From Acidimicrobiia bacterium (GTDB lineage Bacteria; Actinomycetota; Acidimicrobiia; Acidimicrobiales; Aldehydirespiratoraceae), in NCBI GenBank assembly GCA_022824605.1, contig JAJDZO010000218.1, positions 1 to 20,663 of the forward strand: a DNA stretch of 20,663 nt, in the 5' to 3' direction. Position 1 is the first letter of the stretch. Every line of letters starts with the position of its first letter. The translations under genes and the position numbers were made by a program. The notes under the pieces were generated by a model. It did no database searches. It worked only from the letters and a program-made list of their open reading frames with translations, and had not been told where the DNA came from. Of the stretch, positions 1 through 7,371 are shown in pieces.

Positions 1-139
1 CGACCGGCTCGGCGCCCGCCGGATAGCGACCCGGCGCGGCGCCCTGGGGTTGATGGGCGCGGATCGGGTCTTCGTAGCCCTCGTAGTGCTCGTCGGGTCC
101 GAGCCCTAGGTAGATCATCGCCTTCTTCAGCATCGGCAT
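1..139 (-). CDS. sepF: SepF cell-division protein, N-terminal part (cut by window edge)
   Basis: The 46 visible residues begin MPMLKKAMIYLGLGPDEHYE. This matches the amphipathic N-terminal helix and YLGLGPD-type segment of SepF, which in Actinobacteria (no FtsA) anchors FtsZ filaments to the membrane; the helix is the membrane-binding part. An acidic and proline-rich linker starts after it. The FtsZ-binding domain lies beyond the left edge. The ATG at 139 has AAGGAG at 144-149, four bases upstream. A second in-frame ATG at 133 would give MLKKAMIYLGLG and is also possible. It follows yggS after a gap of 36 nt and closes the ftsZ-pgeF-yggS-sepF run typical of actinobacterial clusters. Confidence 0.85.
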   Translation of the reverse strand, partial: MPMLKKAMIYLGLGPDEHYEGYEDPIRAHQPQGAAPGRYPAGAEPV

Positions 140-175
140 CGTGCTCCTTGAGCAGACCTTAGCGCGTCACGCCCG

Positions 176-898
176 TCATCGAATCTCCTGTGAGCCTGTC
201 ATTGTGGCACGCTCAGCGCCCGCGCGAGCAGCCGCGCCGCGGCGGGGACGCTCGCCGAACAGGCTCCTGCCCACGCGCACCATCGTGGCACCCTCGCCGA
301 CGGCCACCTCGAGATCGTCGGTCATGCCCATCGAGCAGTGGTTGAGGTCGAGGGTGTCGACCATGTGCCGCAGCGACCTGAAGGCTTCGCGGGCCCCTTC
401 GGGCGGTCCGAGCGGGCCGATGCCCATCAGCCCGACCAGGCTCAGGCCGCCGTCGGAGACCACCGACGCCAACTGCTCGGTCTCCGACGGCAGGCAGCCC
501 CCCTTGGACGCCTCTGCGGAGATGTTCACCTGGATCATCACCTCGGCCCCCGGCGCGCGGCGGGCGATCTCGCGGGCCAACTCGGCTCGGTCAACCGTCT
601 GCCAGAGGTCGACGGTTGAGGCCAGCACCTTCACCTTGTTGCGCTGCAGCTGCCCCACGAAATGAACCTGCGGCCTCGGCGCCGCGGTCACCTCGGGCAT
701 CTTGGCCACCAACTCCTGGGCATAGTTCTCGCCTACGTGGCCGATGCCGCAGGCGGCGGCGGCATCGATGGCCCATGCGCCGAGCGCCTTGGTGACCGCC
801 ACCACGGTGACGTGATGGGCGCCGGCCCGAGCGATCCGTGCCCGCACGGCTTCGTAGCGCTCAGCCACGGCGGCCAGAGTCTGCGCCGACCCGCTCAT
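176..898 (-). CDS. yggS: YggS/PLPBP-family pyridoxal-phosphate-binding protein
   Basis: This is a single-domain, TIM-barrel-type PLP-binding protein of 240 residues, the usual family length. Visible motifs are VAVTK, with the probable PLP lysine at K37, then GENYAQE, VHFVGQLQRNK, and a C-terminal SMGMTDDLEVAVGEG block followed by MVRVGRSLFGER, which binds the phosphate. Family members have no known catalytic activity and act in vitamin B6 and amino-acid homeostasis. Its place between pgeF and sepF is the standard actinobacterial order, but no direct role in division is shown by the sequence. The ATG overlaps the pgeF stop as ATGA (895-898), which fixes the start and suggests coupled translation. 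A short basic, alanine-rich tail follows the family domain. Confidence 0.92.
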   Translation of the reverse strand: MSGSAQTLAAVAERYEAVRARIARAGAHHVTVVAVTKALGAWAIDAAAACGIGHVGENYAQELVAKMPEVTAAPRPQVHFVGQLQRNKVKVLASTVDLWQTVDRAELAREIARRAPGAEVMIQVNISAEASKGGCLPSETEQLASVVSDGGLSLVGLMGIGPLGPPEGAREAFRSLRHMVDTLDLNHCSMGMTDDLEVAVGEGATMVRVGRSLFGERPRRGAAARAGAERATMTGSQEIR

Positions 899-1593
899 GC
901 GGGTTCCAGACGGACCACGGTCGCCTGTCTCTGGCGCTCACCTCGGACCCGGTGCGAGAAGAAGCGATCGTGTGAGGTGTCGAACCCCAGATCGTCCACG
1001 TCGTCGACTCCCGCGTCTTGAAGGGCGGCGCTCACGGCCGCGGCGATGTCGAGGGCCGGCGTGCCCCAGGCGGTGACACCGCTCACGTCGCAGCCCACGG
1101 CCCGGCTCACCTCAGCCAGCTCGGCGGGGCCGAACTCGTAGGCAGACGGCCTGATCACCGGGCCCACCACCGCTCGCACACCGGCGCGGCCGGAGTCTCG
1201 TGCGAGGGCGCGCACGGCGTCGGCGACCTCGCCGATCACGCCGGCCGCGATGCCGCGCCAACCGGCATGGGCGACGCCCACCGCGCCGTCGCCGACCACC
1301 ACCACCGGTGCGCAGTCCGCGGTGAGCAGGGCGAGCACCGCCGCGGGCGCCGCGGTGACCGCGCCGTCGGCCACCGCCCCCGCGCCGTCGCCCGGCTCGG
1401 CCACGACCGCCACATCGGCGCCGTGGACCTGCTCGAGCCACGTCCACCTCCCGTCCATCAACGCCTGGCGCCTGCGGTCGAGACGACGATGACGGCTGGG
1501 GTCGGCGTCGCGGCGGAAGTCGCCGTCAGATCGCTGCGAGCACCGCATCCTGGCCACCAGCCCCTCGCCTGCGGGCACCAGCCGCTCGATCAT
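895..1593 (-). CDS. pgeF: PgeF/YfiH-type purine nucleoside phosphorylase (laccase-domain family)
   Basis: This 232-residue protein belongs to the multicopper-polyphenol-oxidase/YfiH family. Members are now known as purine nucleoside phosphorylase/adenosine deaminase-type enzymes and, in E. coli, as peptidoglycan-editing factor. The three zinc ligands are all present: H57 in LEQVHG, C93 in TADCAP and H109 in VAHAGWRG. The C-terminal FFSHR...RQATVVRL block is also typical. The usual GPxIGPCCYEV loop reads GPVIRPSAYEFG here, losing both cysteines, which are not the zinc ligands. I chose the ATG at 1593 because the sequence from there fits the family. The frame stays open to a TTG at 1638, which would add 15 proline/glutamine-rich residues. 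There is an 86-nt gap after ftsZ, and the end overlaps yggS. Confidence 0.9.
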   Translation of the reverse strand: MIERLVPAGEGLVARMRCSQRSDGDFRRDADPSRHRRLDRRRQALMDGRWTWLEQVHGADVAVVAEPGDGAGAVADGAVTAAPAAVLALLTADCAPVVVVGDGAVGVAHAGWRGIAAGVIGEVADAVRALARDSGRAGVRAVVGPVIRPSAYEFGPAELAEVSRAVGCDVSGVTAWGTPALDIAAAVSAALQDAGVDDVDDLGFDTSHDRFFSHRVRGERQRQATVVRLEPA

Positions 1594-1679
1594 GCGACCC
1601 CCCGGTTGCTCAAGCTGTGGTCGAGGTTGAGGAAGCAACCATCGACGAGAGGATCAGAGGTTTTCGGGAAGCGCCGGAC

Positions 1680-2801
1680 TCATCTCAAGAAGTCGGGAAC
1701 GTCGAACTCGTCGTTGAGGTCGACGCCGACCGGCGCAGTCGCGTGCTCTCCGGAGGCGAACACGTCGGCGATCTGCCTGGTGTCACCGCCACGGCCGGCC
1801 GCACGGCCCTGCTGGCGCGCCGGACGGGTGCTGCCGCCGGAGCCGTAACCCTGCCGGTCGCTCTCGAAGCCCGCGGCTATCACCGTGACCTTGACCTCAT
1901 CTTCGAGGTCGTCGTCGATCACCGTGCCGAAGATGATGTTGGCGTCCTGGTGAGCGACCGATCGCACCACCTCAGCCGCTTCGTTCACCTCCATCAAGCC
2001 AAGGTTGGAGGCGCCGGAGATGTTGAGCAGGATGCCCTGGGAGCGGTCTATCGAAGACTCCAGCAGGGGGCTGGAGATGGCGCCGCGGGCCGCGGCGACC
2101 GCCCGCCCCTCGCCGGTGGCCGACCCCATGCCCATCAGGGCGCTGCCCGCGTCGTGGAGCACGGTGCGCACATCGGCGAAGTCGGTGTTGATCAGCCCGG
2201 GGGTGGTGATGAGGCTGGTGATGCCTCCCACGCCCTGCATCAGAACCTCGTCGGCCATGCGGAAGGCGTTGAGCATGGAGGTCTTCTCATCGGCGATCGC
2301 GATCAGGCGGTCGTTGGGGATGACGATCAGGGTGTCGACCTTCTCCTTGAGCCGCTGGATGCCCTCCTCGGCCTGCACCGAGCGCCGGGCGCCCTCGAAA
2401 CTGAACGGCCTGGTCACCACACCGATGGTGAGCGCACCGGAACTCTTGGCCACCTCGGCCACCACCGGGGCCGCGCCGGTGCCGGTGCCACCGCCCTTGC
2501 CCACAGTGATGAACACCATGTCGGATCCGTTGAGAGCCTCGCGGATCTCGTCGACATGCTCCTCGGCCGCCTGCTTGCCCACCTCGGGATTGCTGCCCGC
2601 GCCCAGGCCACGGGTCAAGCTCTGGCCGAGGTCGATCCTTACGTCGGCGTCGCTCATGGCCAGAGCCTGCGCATCGGTGTTGGCCGCGATGAACTCGACA
2701 CCCCGCAAGCCGGCATCGATCATGCGGTTGACGGCGTTGACGCCACCGCCGCCGACTCCGATGACCCTGATGACGGCGAGGTAGTTGTGGGGATCGGCCA
2801 T
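1680..2801 (-). CDS. ftsZ: FtsZ, tubulin-like cell-division GTPase
   Basis: FtsZ polymerises with GTP into the Z-ring at mid-cell. The 373-residue product has the N-terminal AVIRVIGVGGGGVNAVNRMI nucleotide-binding segment, the tubulin signature GGGTGTG at about 103-109, and the synergy (T7) loop GLINTDFADV. A glycine/arginine-rich linker of about 40 residues leads to the conserved tail EFDVPDFLR, which binds SepF and other partners. Residue 102 before the signature is lysine (VGKGGGTGTG), where Met or Glu is usual. The start is uncertain: ATG 2801 fits the family N-terminus, a GTG at 2804 has better spacing (8 nt) from an AGAGAGG site, and an ATG at 2834 is in frame but lies upstream of that site. 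It is separated from ftsQ by 110 nt that may carry its own promoter. Confidence 0.97.
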   Translation of the reverse strand: MADPHNYLAVIRVIGVGGGGVNAVNRMIDAGLRGVEFIAANTDAQALAMSDADVRIDLGQSLTRGLGAGSNPEVGKQAAEEHVDEIREALNGSDMVFITVGKGGGTGTGAAPVVAEVAKSSGALTIGVVTRPFSFEGARRSVQAEEGIQRLKEKVDTLIVIPNDRLIAIADEKTSMLNAFRMADEVLMQGVGGITSLITTPGLINTDFADVRTVLHDAGSALMGMGSATGEGRAVAAARGAISSPLLESSIDRSQGILLNISGASNLGLMEVNEAAEVVRSVAHQDANIIFGTVIDDDLEDEVKVTVIAAGFESDRQGYGSGGSTRPARQQGRAAGRGGDTRQIADVFASGEHATAPVGVDLNDEFDVPDFLR

Positions 2802-2837
2802 CACTGCGTCAACCTCTCTGCATTGAACCTTCACTTC

Positions 2838-2843
2838 ATCTTA
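2838..2843 (-). promoter_or_regulatory. Possible -10 element of an ftsZ-proximal promoter
   Basis: In the 110-nt ftsQ-ftsZ gap an AT-richer stretch contains TAAGAT on the minus strand, a good match to the actinobacterial TANNNT -10 element. It lies 36 nt upstream of the ATG at 2801. No convincing -35 hexamer sits 17-18 nt upstream, so this rests on the -10 alone. Extra ftsZ-proximal promoters are common in actinobacterial clusters. Confidence 0.3.
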
Positions 2844-2911
2844 GAGGCACAGCCGATAGGTGACGATGCGGGCCGGTCACGACCGAGGCCTCGCCCGCGA
2901 CGACGAAGACC

Positions 2912-3691
2912 TCAGGGGCGGCACGTTTGGTGGCGGGTCACGGTGGCGATGTCGGGCATGGTCACGTCGATGGCGGTGATGCACTCGAGGTCGGCGGAGG
3001 CCAGCACCGAGCGCAGCGCGCTGATCTTGTCGTCGATCAGCACCGGCTCGCCCAGCACGGCCCGGGCGCCGCCGACCACGTCGAGGCCCAACTCGCCCCG
3101 GTCGGCGTCGACGGTGACCGTGGAGACCCAGACCCGCAGATCCTCGGGCATGGCCACCGCCACCGCGAGGGCTCCGTCGGCGGCGGTGTGGATGTCGCCG
3201 AGCTCTCCTGTGAACGGAACCGACACGTGGGGCATCGCCGTGGGCTCCGCGGCCCAGCCGATGACGTAGCCGTGGGCGTCGAGCAGGGCCGTGCGGCCCT
3301 GTGACGCCGGCACCACGGCCGCCGGCACCCGGGGCTCCACGGCGATGCGGACCGTGGCCGGCCAGTCCCTCCACACATTCGCGGAGCGGACCCAGGGCAA
3401 CGACTCGACCGACCGCTGCACCTCGTCGGTGTCGAGGAACAGCATGGGCACACCGGTCGACAGCCCCGAGCTCTCGAGCACCTCGGGGCGGGTGGCGGCC
3501 TCGGCGCCGCTGATCGTGATCCGGTCCACGTCGAGCAGGGGCGTGCGGCTGAGGCCCCAAGCAGCCGCGGCCACCGCCACGATGCCCAGCACCAACGCAA
3601 TGACCCGCAGGCGCCGACGACCCTGGGCTCTGATCACCGCGATGCGGCGCGCCTTCATGCGCGGATCCACTGTGACGGCTCCGGCGGTCAC
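2912..3691 (-). CDS. ftsQ: FtsQ/DivIB, POTRA-domain division protein
   Basis: This 259-residue bitopic membrane protein connects early and late division proteins in the divisome. A basic cytoplasmic segment (1-29) precedes one transmembrane helix at about 30-48. A POTRA domain follows at about 52-121 (LLDVDRITISGAEAATRPEV...LPWVRSANVWRDWPATVRIAV), then the FtsQ beta domain. Length and layout are normal for Actinobacteria. The ATG overlaps the murB stop as ATGA (3688-3691). Two cysteines lie near the C-terminus (LECITA and HQTCRP); in the oxidising exterior they could pair, but this is speculation. Confidence 0.93.
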   Translation of the reverse strand: MTAGAVTVDPRMKARRIAVIRAQGRRRLRVIALVLGIVAVAAAAWGLSRTPLLDVDRITISGAEAATRPEVLESSGLSTGVPMLFLDTDEVQRSVESLPWVRSANVWRDWPATVRIAVEPRVPAAVVPASQGRTALLDAHGYVIGWAAEPTAMPHVSVPFTGELGDIHTAADGALAVAVAMPEDLRVWVSTVTVDADRGELGLDVVGGARAVLGEPVLIDDKISALRSVLASADLECITAIDVTMPDIATVTRHQTCRP

Positions 3692-4683
3692 GGCAACTCC
3701 GCGGGCTCGAAGCCCACGAGACGGGTCTCAGCCGACAGTTCGACGTGATGGACGTGGAGGACCCGGCGGCGCACCTCGCGCATCACCGCCACGATGTCTG
3801 AGGCGGTGCCGCCCTCGTCGGACTGGATGAAGTTGGCGTGCTTGGTGGAGACCTCGGCCGTGCCGATGCGCAGGCCCTTGGCGCCGACCGACTCGATCAG
3901 CTCGCCCGCGGACACATGCTCGCCCGCGGACACATGATCGGGATTGGACGCATGCTCGGGATTGGTGAACACCGAGCCGGCGTTGCGCCCGCCCGGCTGG
4001 TTGGCACGGCGCCAACCGACGGTCTCGGTGAGCGCGGACCGGGAGGCCTCCACATCCCCGAACCTCAAGTTGAGCCTTACGGATGCGACGATCTGGTGGG
4101 CCGCGACGCGGCTGTACCGGTATCCGAGTTGGAGGTCGGCCGCGGTGTGCGCGGTGGTGACGCCTCGGTGCAGGTCGACGATGCGCGCATCGATGAGCGA
4201 CTCGGACATGTCGGAGCCGTGGCCGCCCGCATTCATCCTGACCGCTCCGCCCACGGTGCCGGGCACCCCGACGGCCCACTCGAAGCCGGCGAGACCGGCC
4301 TCGACCGAGGCCCGGGCCACCACGGGAAGAAGGGCTCCCCCGCCGGCGGTGACCGTGCGTCCGTCGATGTGGCAGCCGGTCAGCCCGGAACCCAGAGCCA
4401 CGGCCAGACCGTCGAAACCGCGGTCGGCCACCAGCAGATTGGACCCTCGGCCCACCGCCAGCACCGGCACGGGCTCCTCAGGCGTGCCTGTGGCGGCAAC
4501 GATGCCGGCCAGCTCTTCGAGTTCTGCAAGGTCGGACACGGTGACGAACAACCGGGCCGGTCCCCCGACCCGGTAGGTGGTGTGCGGAGCCAGGCTGTAA
4601 TCGGTGCGAACAGAGGGCGCCAGCGGCGAATCGGCCAAGCGGCCGTCCAGCGCGGCCAGCAGACCCTGCACAGCCGCGGTCAT
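3688..4683 (-). CDS. murB: MurB, UDP-N-acetylenolpyruvoylglucosamine reductase
   Basis: This FAD enzyme reduces UDP-GlcNAc-enolpyruvate to UDP-MurNAc with NADPH in the cytoplasm. The 331-residue product shows TTYRVGGPA near the start, the FAD-phosphate motif VGRGSNLLVAD (78-87), VGVPGTVGGAVRMNAG (138-152), YRYSR with the active-site Arg (188-192), and NAGSVFTNP with the proton-donor Ser (234-242). KHANFIQ follows at 281-287. Between NAGSVFTNP and AGELIESVGAKG it carries about 18 extra residues built of six-residue repeats. The start is ATG 4683, one base inside the murC stop (TGATG); a GTG at 4686 would give a GTGA overlap and one more residue. Its stop overlaps ftsQ. Confidence 0.95.
   Translation of the reverse strand: MTAAVQGLLAALDGRLADSPLAPSVRTDYSLAPHTTYRVGGPARLFVTVSDLAELEELAGIVAATGTPEEPVPVLAVGRGSNLLVADRGFDGLAVALGSGLTGCHIDGRTVTAGGGALLPVVARASVEAGLAGFEWAVGVPGTVGGAVRMNAGGHGSDMSESLIDARIVDLHRGVTTAHTAADLQLGYRYSRVAAHQIVASVRLNLRFGDVEASRSALTETVGWRRANQPGGRNAGSVFTNPEHASNPDHVSAGEHVSAGELIESVGAKGLRIGTAEVSTKHANFIQSDEGGTASDIVAVMREVRRRVLHVHHVELSAETRLVGFEPAELP
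3901..3972 (-). repeat. 18-nt tandem repeat array inside murB (four units)
   Basis: Four consecutive 18-nt units run 3901-3918, 3919-3936, 3937-3954 and 3955-3972. The first two are identical (ctcgcccgcggacacatg). The third (atcgggattggacgcatg) and fourth (ctcgggattggtgaacac) are diverged relatives that resemble each other. In the protein they read NPEHAS, NPDHVS, AGEHVS and AGELIE (residues 241-264). The array keeps the reading frame and lies between two conserved MurB blocks. Confidence 0.9.
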
Positions 4684-6083
4684 CACGAGATCGCCGCGGC
4701 TCGGGCTTGGGTCGCCTCCAGGCGCTCCATCACCACGTCGGGTGTGGCGGTCAGGTCGCCGGCGCCCAGAGTGAGGCAGAGATCGCCGCTGCGCAGCCGG
4801 GCTTCCAGCCAGTCAGCCACCTCGTCGAGCCGCGGCAGCCAGGTGATCGACGACCACGGATGGGCGTCGAGCACAGCATCGAGGACGATCTTGGAGGTGA
4901 CGCCGGGGCGGGGCGCCTCACCCGACGGGTAGATCCCGGTGAGCACGACATGATCGGCGGCGGTGAACGAATGGGCGAACTCCGAGCCGACGGAGGCGAC
5001 CCGGCTGTAGCGGTGGGGCTGGAACACGCACACCACCCGCTTCCAATCGCCGGTTCGGGCCGCGGCGATGGCGGCCTCCACCTCGCTGGGCAGGTGGGCG
5101 TAGTCGTCGACGAAGGTGATGCCCCCGACATCGCCACGGAACTCGAAGCGCCGAGCCACACCCCCGAAGCGGGCCAGCGCCCGGGCCGCGTCGGCGAAGG
5201 ACGCTCCGGCGGTGACCGCGGCCGCAATGGCCGCGGTTGCGTTGAGGGCGTTGTGCAGACCCGGAATCGGCAACTTCACCGCGCCGAGGCGCCTGGCGCC
5301 GCTCCACAACTCGAACTCCGAGACGGGCATCCTCAACGAGATGTCGGCCATGCGGAAATCGGCGTCGGCGCCGGTGCCGTAGGTGACCGCCCCGACGGCC
5401 GCGCCGAGGCGCGCCGCGCCCGGGTCGTCGCTGCACACGATGCGGTGGCGAGACGAAGCGAGGAACTGCTCGAAGGCGTCGAACAGGACGGCGGGCGAGT
5501 CGTGGTAGTTCTCGAGGTGGTCGGACTCGACGCTGGTCACCACCGCCACCTCCGCATCGAGGGACAGGAACGTGTGGTCGTTCTCGTCGGCCTCCACCAC
5601 GAACCACTCCCCTTTGTCCCACATGGCGCCGGTGCCGATCTCGTTGACGTCGCCGCCGATGATGAACGAGGGATGCAGCCCGGCCTCCACCAGCACCAGC
5701 GCAAGCATCGAACTGGTGGTGGTCTTGCCGTGGGTGCCTGCCACCGCGATGGTGCGACGGTTGGAGGCGATCGCGGGCAGGATCTCGCTGCGGCGCACCA
5801 CCGGCACCCCGCACCGGCGGGCGGCTCGCACCTCGGGGTTGCTGTCGCGGATGGCCGACGAGATCGCCACCAGGGCGGCGTCGCCCAGGTTGGCCGGATC
5901 GTGCCCGATGGCGACCGGCACCCCCTCGGCCCGCAGACGGGTCACCGCCGGACCGTCACGCAGGTCGGATCCGGTCACCTGGTGGCCCATCGACCGAAGC
6001 ACCGAGGCGATGGCGCACATTCCGGCGCCGCCCGCGCCGATGACATGCACCGAGGTGGGCGTGGACAGGTCCAGAGCGTTCAT
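4683..6083 (-). CDS. murC: MurC, UDP-N-acetylmuramate--L-alanine ligase
   Basis: MurC adds the first L-alanine to UDP-MurNAc using ATP. The 466-residue protein starts with the nucleotide-binding HVIGAGGAGMCAIA (13-26) and has the Mur-ligase P-loop GTHGKTTTSS (116-125). EADENDHTFLSL and ESDHLENYHD follow in the central domain, with the C-terminal FQPHRYSR. The usual DDYxHHPTE motif reads DDYAHLPSE, with Leu for the second His. I chose ATG 6083, which has GAGG seven bases upstream and begins just before the Rossmann strand. The frame continues to an ATG at 6200 inside murG, but those residues look non-coding (Arg/Asp-rich). The end overlaps the murB start. Confidence 0.95.
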   Translation of the reverse strand: MNALDLSTPTSVHVIGAGGAGMCAIASVLRSMGHQVTGSDLRDGPAVTRLRAEGVPVAIGHDPANLGDAALVAISSAIRDSNPEVRAARRCGVPVVRRSEILPAIASNRRTIAVAGTHGKTTTSSMLALVLVEAGLHPSFIIGGDVNEIGTGAMWDKGEWFVVEADENDHTFLSLDAEVAVVTSVESDHLENYHDSPAVLFDAFEQFLASSRHRIVCSDDPGAARLGAAVGAVTYGTGADADFRMADISLRMPVSEFELWSGARRLGAVKLPIPGLHNALNATAAIAAAVTAGASFADAARALARFGGVARRFEFRGDVGGITFVDDYAHLPSEVEAAIAAARTGDWKRVVCVFQPHRYSRVASVGSEFAHSFTAADHVVLTGIYPSGEAPRPGVTSKIVLDAVLDAHPWSSITWLPRLDEVADWLEARLRSGDLCLTLGAGDLTATPDVVMERLEATQARAAAIS

Positions 6084-6181
6084 CGGCCGGCCTCGGCCCG
6101 GCAGCCGAAGTGACGGACCGTGGGATGCTTGGGCGACTCGATCTCGACGACGTGGATCGAGCTGGCCGTCGGCAGTGTCAC
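6080..6181 (-). CDS. Putative 33-residue micro-ORF bridging murG and murC
   Basis: A GTG-started frame begins on the murG stop as GTGA (6178-6181) and ends with a TGA overlapping the murC start as ATGA (6080-6083). It therefore fills the gap exactly. The peptide begins with Met from GTG, then TLPTASSIHVVEIESPKHP, and ends GCRAEAGR. It has no membrane segment and matches no family I know. By hand count about 29 of 33 third codon positions are G or C, similar to real genes nearby. It may encode a small protein, or it may only keep ribosomes moving from murG to murC. It could also be chance, since murC has its own plausible ribosome-binding site. Confidence 0.35.
   Translation of the reverse strand: MTLPTASSIHVVEIESPKHPTVRHFGCRAEAGR
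6137..6161 (-). other. Small stem-loop in the murG-murC gap
   Basis: The arms ctcgatc (6137-6143) and gatcgag (6155-6161) are perfectly complementary around an 11-nt loop. The hairpin ends 54 nt before the murC start and is not followed by a T-run, so it is not an intrinsic terminator. It lies within the micro-ORF at 6080-6181. A role in RNA stability or start accessibility is possible but not shown. Confidence 0.3.
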
Positions 6182-7371
6182 GGCCTCCATACTGCCGCAT
6201 CCGCTGCCCCCGGCAGGGGACGCCGCGCGCAGCGCTGGATCAGATCGACCACCGCTGCGGCCGCGTCGGGTCGGGCCAGTGACCGGGCGGCGGCGGCCAT
6301 CGCATCGAGACGGGCCGGATCGGCGAGCAGAGCGTCGACCTCGGTCGCCAGGCGGAGCCCGTCGAGATCCTCGTCCGCCACCCGCACCGCACCGCCGACG
6401 GCTTCGAGCCTGCGGGCGTTGGCGCTCTGGTGGTCGCCGGGCGCGCCGGGAAGGGGTACCAGCACGGTCGGCACGCCCGCGGCGGCCACCTCGGCCACCG
6501 TGGTAGCGCCCGCGCGGGCGACCACCAGATCGGCGGCGGCGTACACCGAGGCCATGTCGTCCTCATAGGCGACCAGCTCATATGACACCGCCCGCTGCGG
6601 GTCGGCGCCCACCCGGCGGCTCAGGTAGTCGTAGTCGCGACGTCCCGCGATGTGGCGCACATGCAGATCGTCACGGTCGTGCCAGCGCTGCAGCGCCCCG
6701 GCCACCGCCTCGTTGATGGTGCGAGCCCCGAGCGAGCCTCCGAACACGGCCACCATCCGCTGCCCGTCGGCGACGCCGAGCGCGGCCCGGGCCGCAGCCC
6801 TGCCCTTGGAGCGGTCCACGGCGAGCACCTCGCTGCGAACGGGAGTGCCGGTGCAGGTGGCGCCGCGCAGAGGTGTGGAGTCGAAGGCGGTGGCGGCACC
6901 GGCGGCGATCCGACCCAACACCCGGTTGGCGAGGCCGGGCACCGCGTTCTGCTCGGTGATCACCAGCGGCACCCGCAGAACGGCGGCGGCCACGCCACAG
7001 GCGACCGAGGCGTAGCCGCCCAACCCCACCACGACGGCAGGCTTGTGGCGGCGAATGACCCGCAACGCCTGCGCGAAGGCCCGAGCGAGCGCTGCCGCGG
7101 CGGCCGCGTTGGCAGCCACGCCCGACGGGGTGAGCCGGCGTTGCAGGCCCCGCCCGGGCAGCGCGGTGAGGTTGAATCCGGCCTCGGGGACCAGCCGGGT
7201 CTCCACGCCGCGGGCGCTGCCGACGAAACCGACGGCGGTGCGGGGGGCGCCCCGGCGCACGATCTCGGTGGCGATGCTGATGCCCGGCAGCACATGGCCG
7301 GCAGTGCCGCCTCCGGCGACCAGCGCCCAGGTGGGAGGCGGTGAGGCCGACGCCTCGGACGTGGCGCTCAC
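6178..7371 (-). CDS. murG: MurG, UDP-GlcNAc:undecaprenyl-PP-MurNAc-pentapeptide GlcNAc transferase
   Basis: MurG converts lipid I to lipid II on the inner face of the membrane. This GT-B glycosyltransferase of 397 residues has the glycine-rich loop GGGTAGHVLPG (about 20-30), VVGLGGYAS and TEQNAVPGLANR in the N-terminal acceptor domain. The C-terminal donor domain has VFGGSLGARTINEAV and the UDP-GlcNAc block ATTVAEVAAAGVPTVLVPLP with the downstream HQSANA. The start is GTG 7371, overlapping the ftsW stop as GTGA. The frame stays open far upstream through ftsW, but that part is not FtsW sequence and is not coding. The C-terminal tail is slightly long and proline/alanine-rich. Confidence 0.95.
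   Translation of the reverse strand: MSATSEASASPPPTWALVAGGGTAGHVLPGISIATEIVRRGAPRTAVGFVGSARGVETRLVPEAGFNLTALPGRGLQRRLTPSGVAANAAAAAALARAFAQALRVIRRHKPAVVVGLGGYASVACGVAAAVLRVPLVITEQNAVPGLANRVLGRIAAGAATAFDSTPLRGATCTGTPVRSEVLAVDRSKGRAAARAALGVADGQRMVAVFGGSLGARTINEAVAGALQRWHDRDDLHVRHIAGRRDYDYLSRRVGADPQRAVSYELVAYEDDMASVYAAADLVVARAGATTVAEVAAAGVPTVLVPLPGAPGDHQSANARRLEAVGGAVRVADEDLDGLRLATEVDALLADPARLDAMAAAARSLARPDAAAAVVDLIQRCARRPLPGAADAAVWRP

Noticed and set aside
155..179. ATGA at the yggS stop followed by a six-codon frame
   Set aside because: It is too short, and it ends before the sepF ribosome site rather than bridging to the next start.
1604..1640. 7-bp inverted repeat (ggttgct/agcaacc) in the ftsZ-pgeF gap
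   Set aside because: A short stem with a 23-nt loop and no T-run is expected by chance, so it is not called a terminator.
1650..1683. ATGA at the ftsZ stop followed by a nine-codon frame
   Set aside because: The frame ends well before the pgeF start, so it does not bridge the gap; probably chance.
1617..3269. Long plus-strand open frame of 550 codons across pgeF, ftsZ and ftsQ
   Set aside because: It is antisense to recognised genes, lacks any family motif and is typical of spurious open frames in GC-rich DNA.
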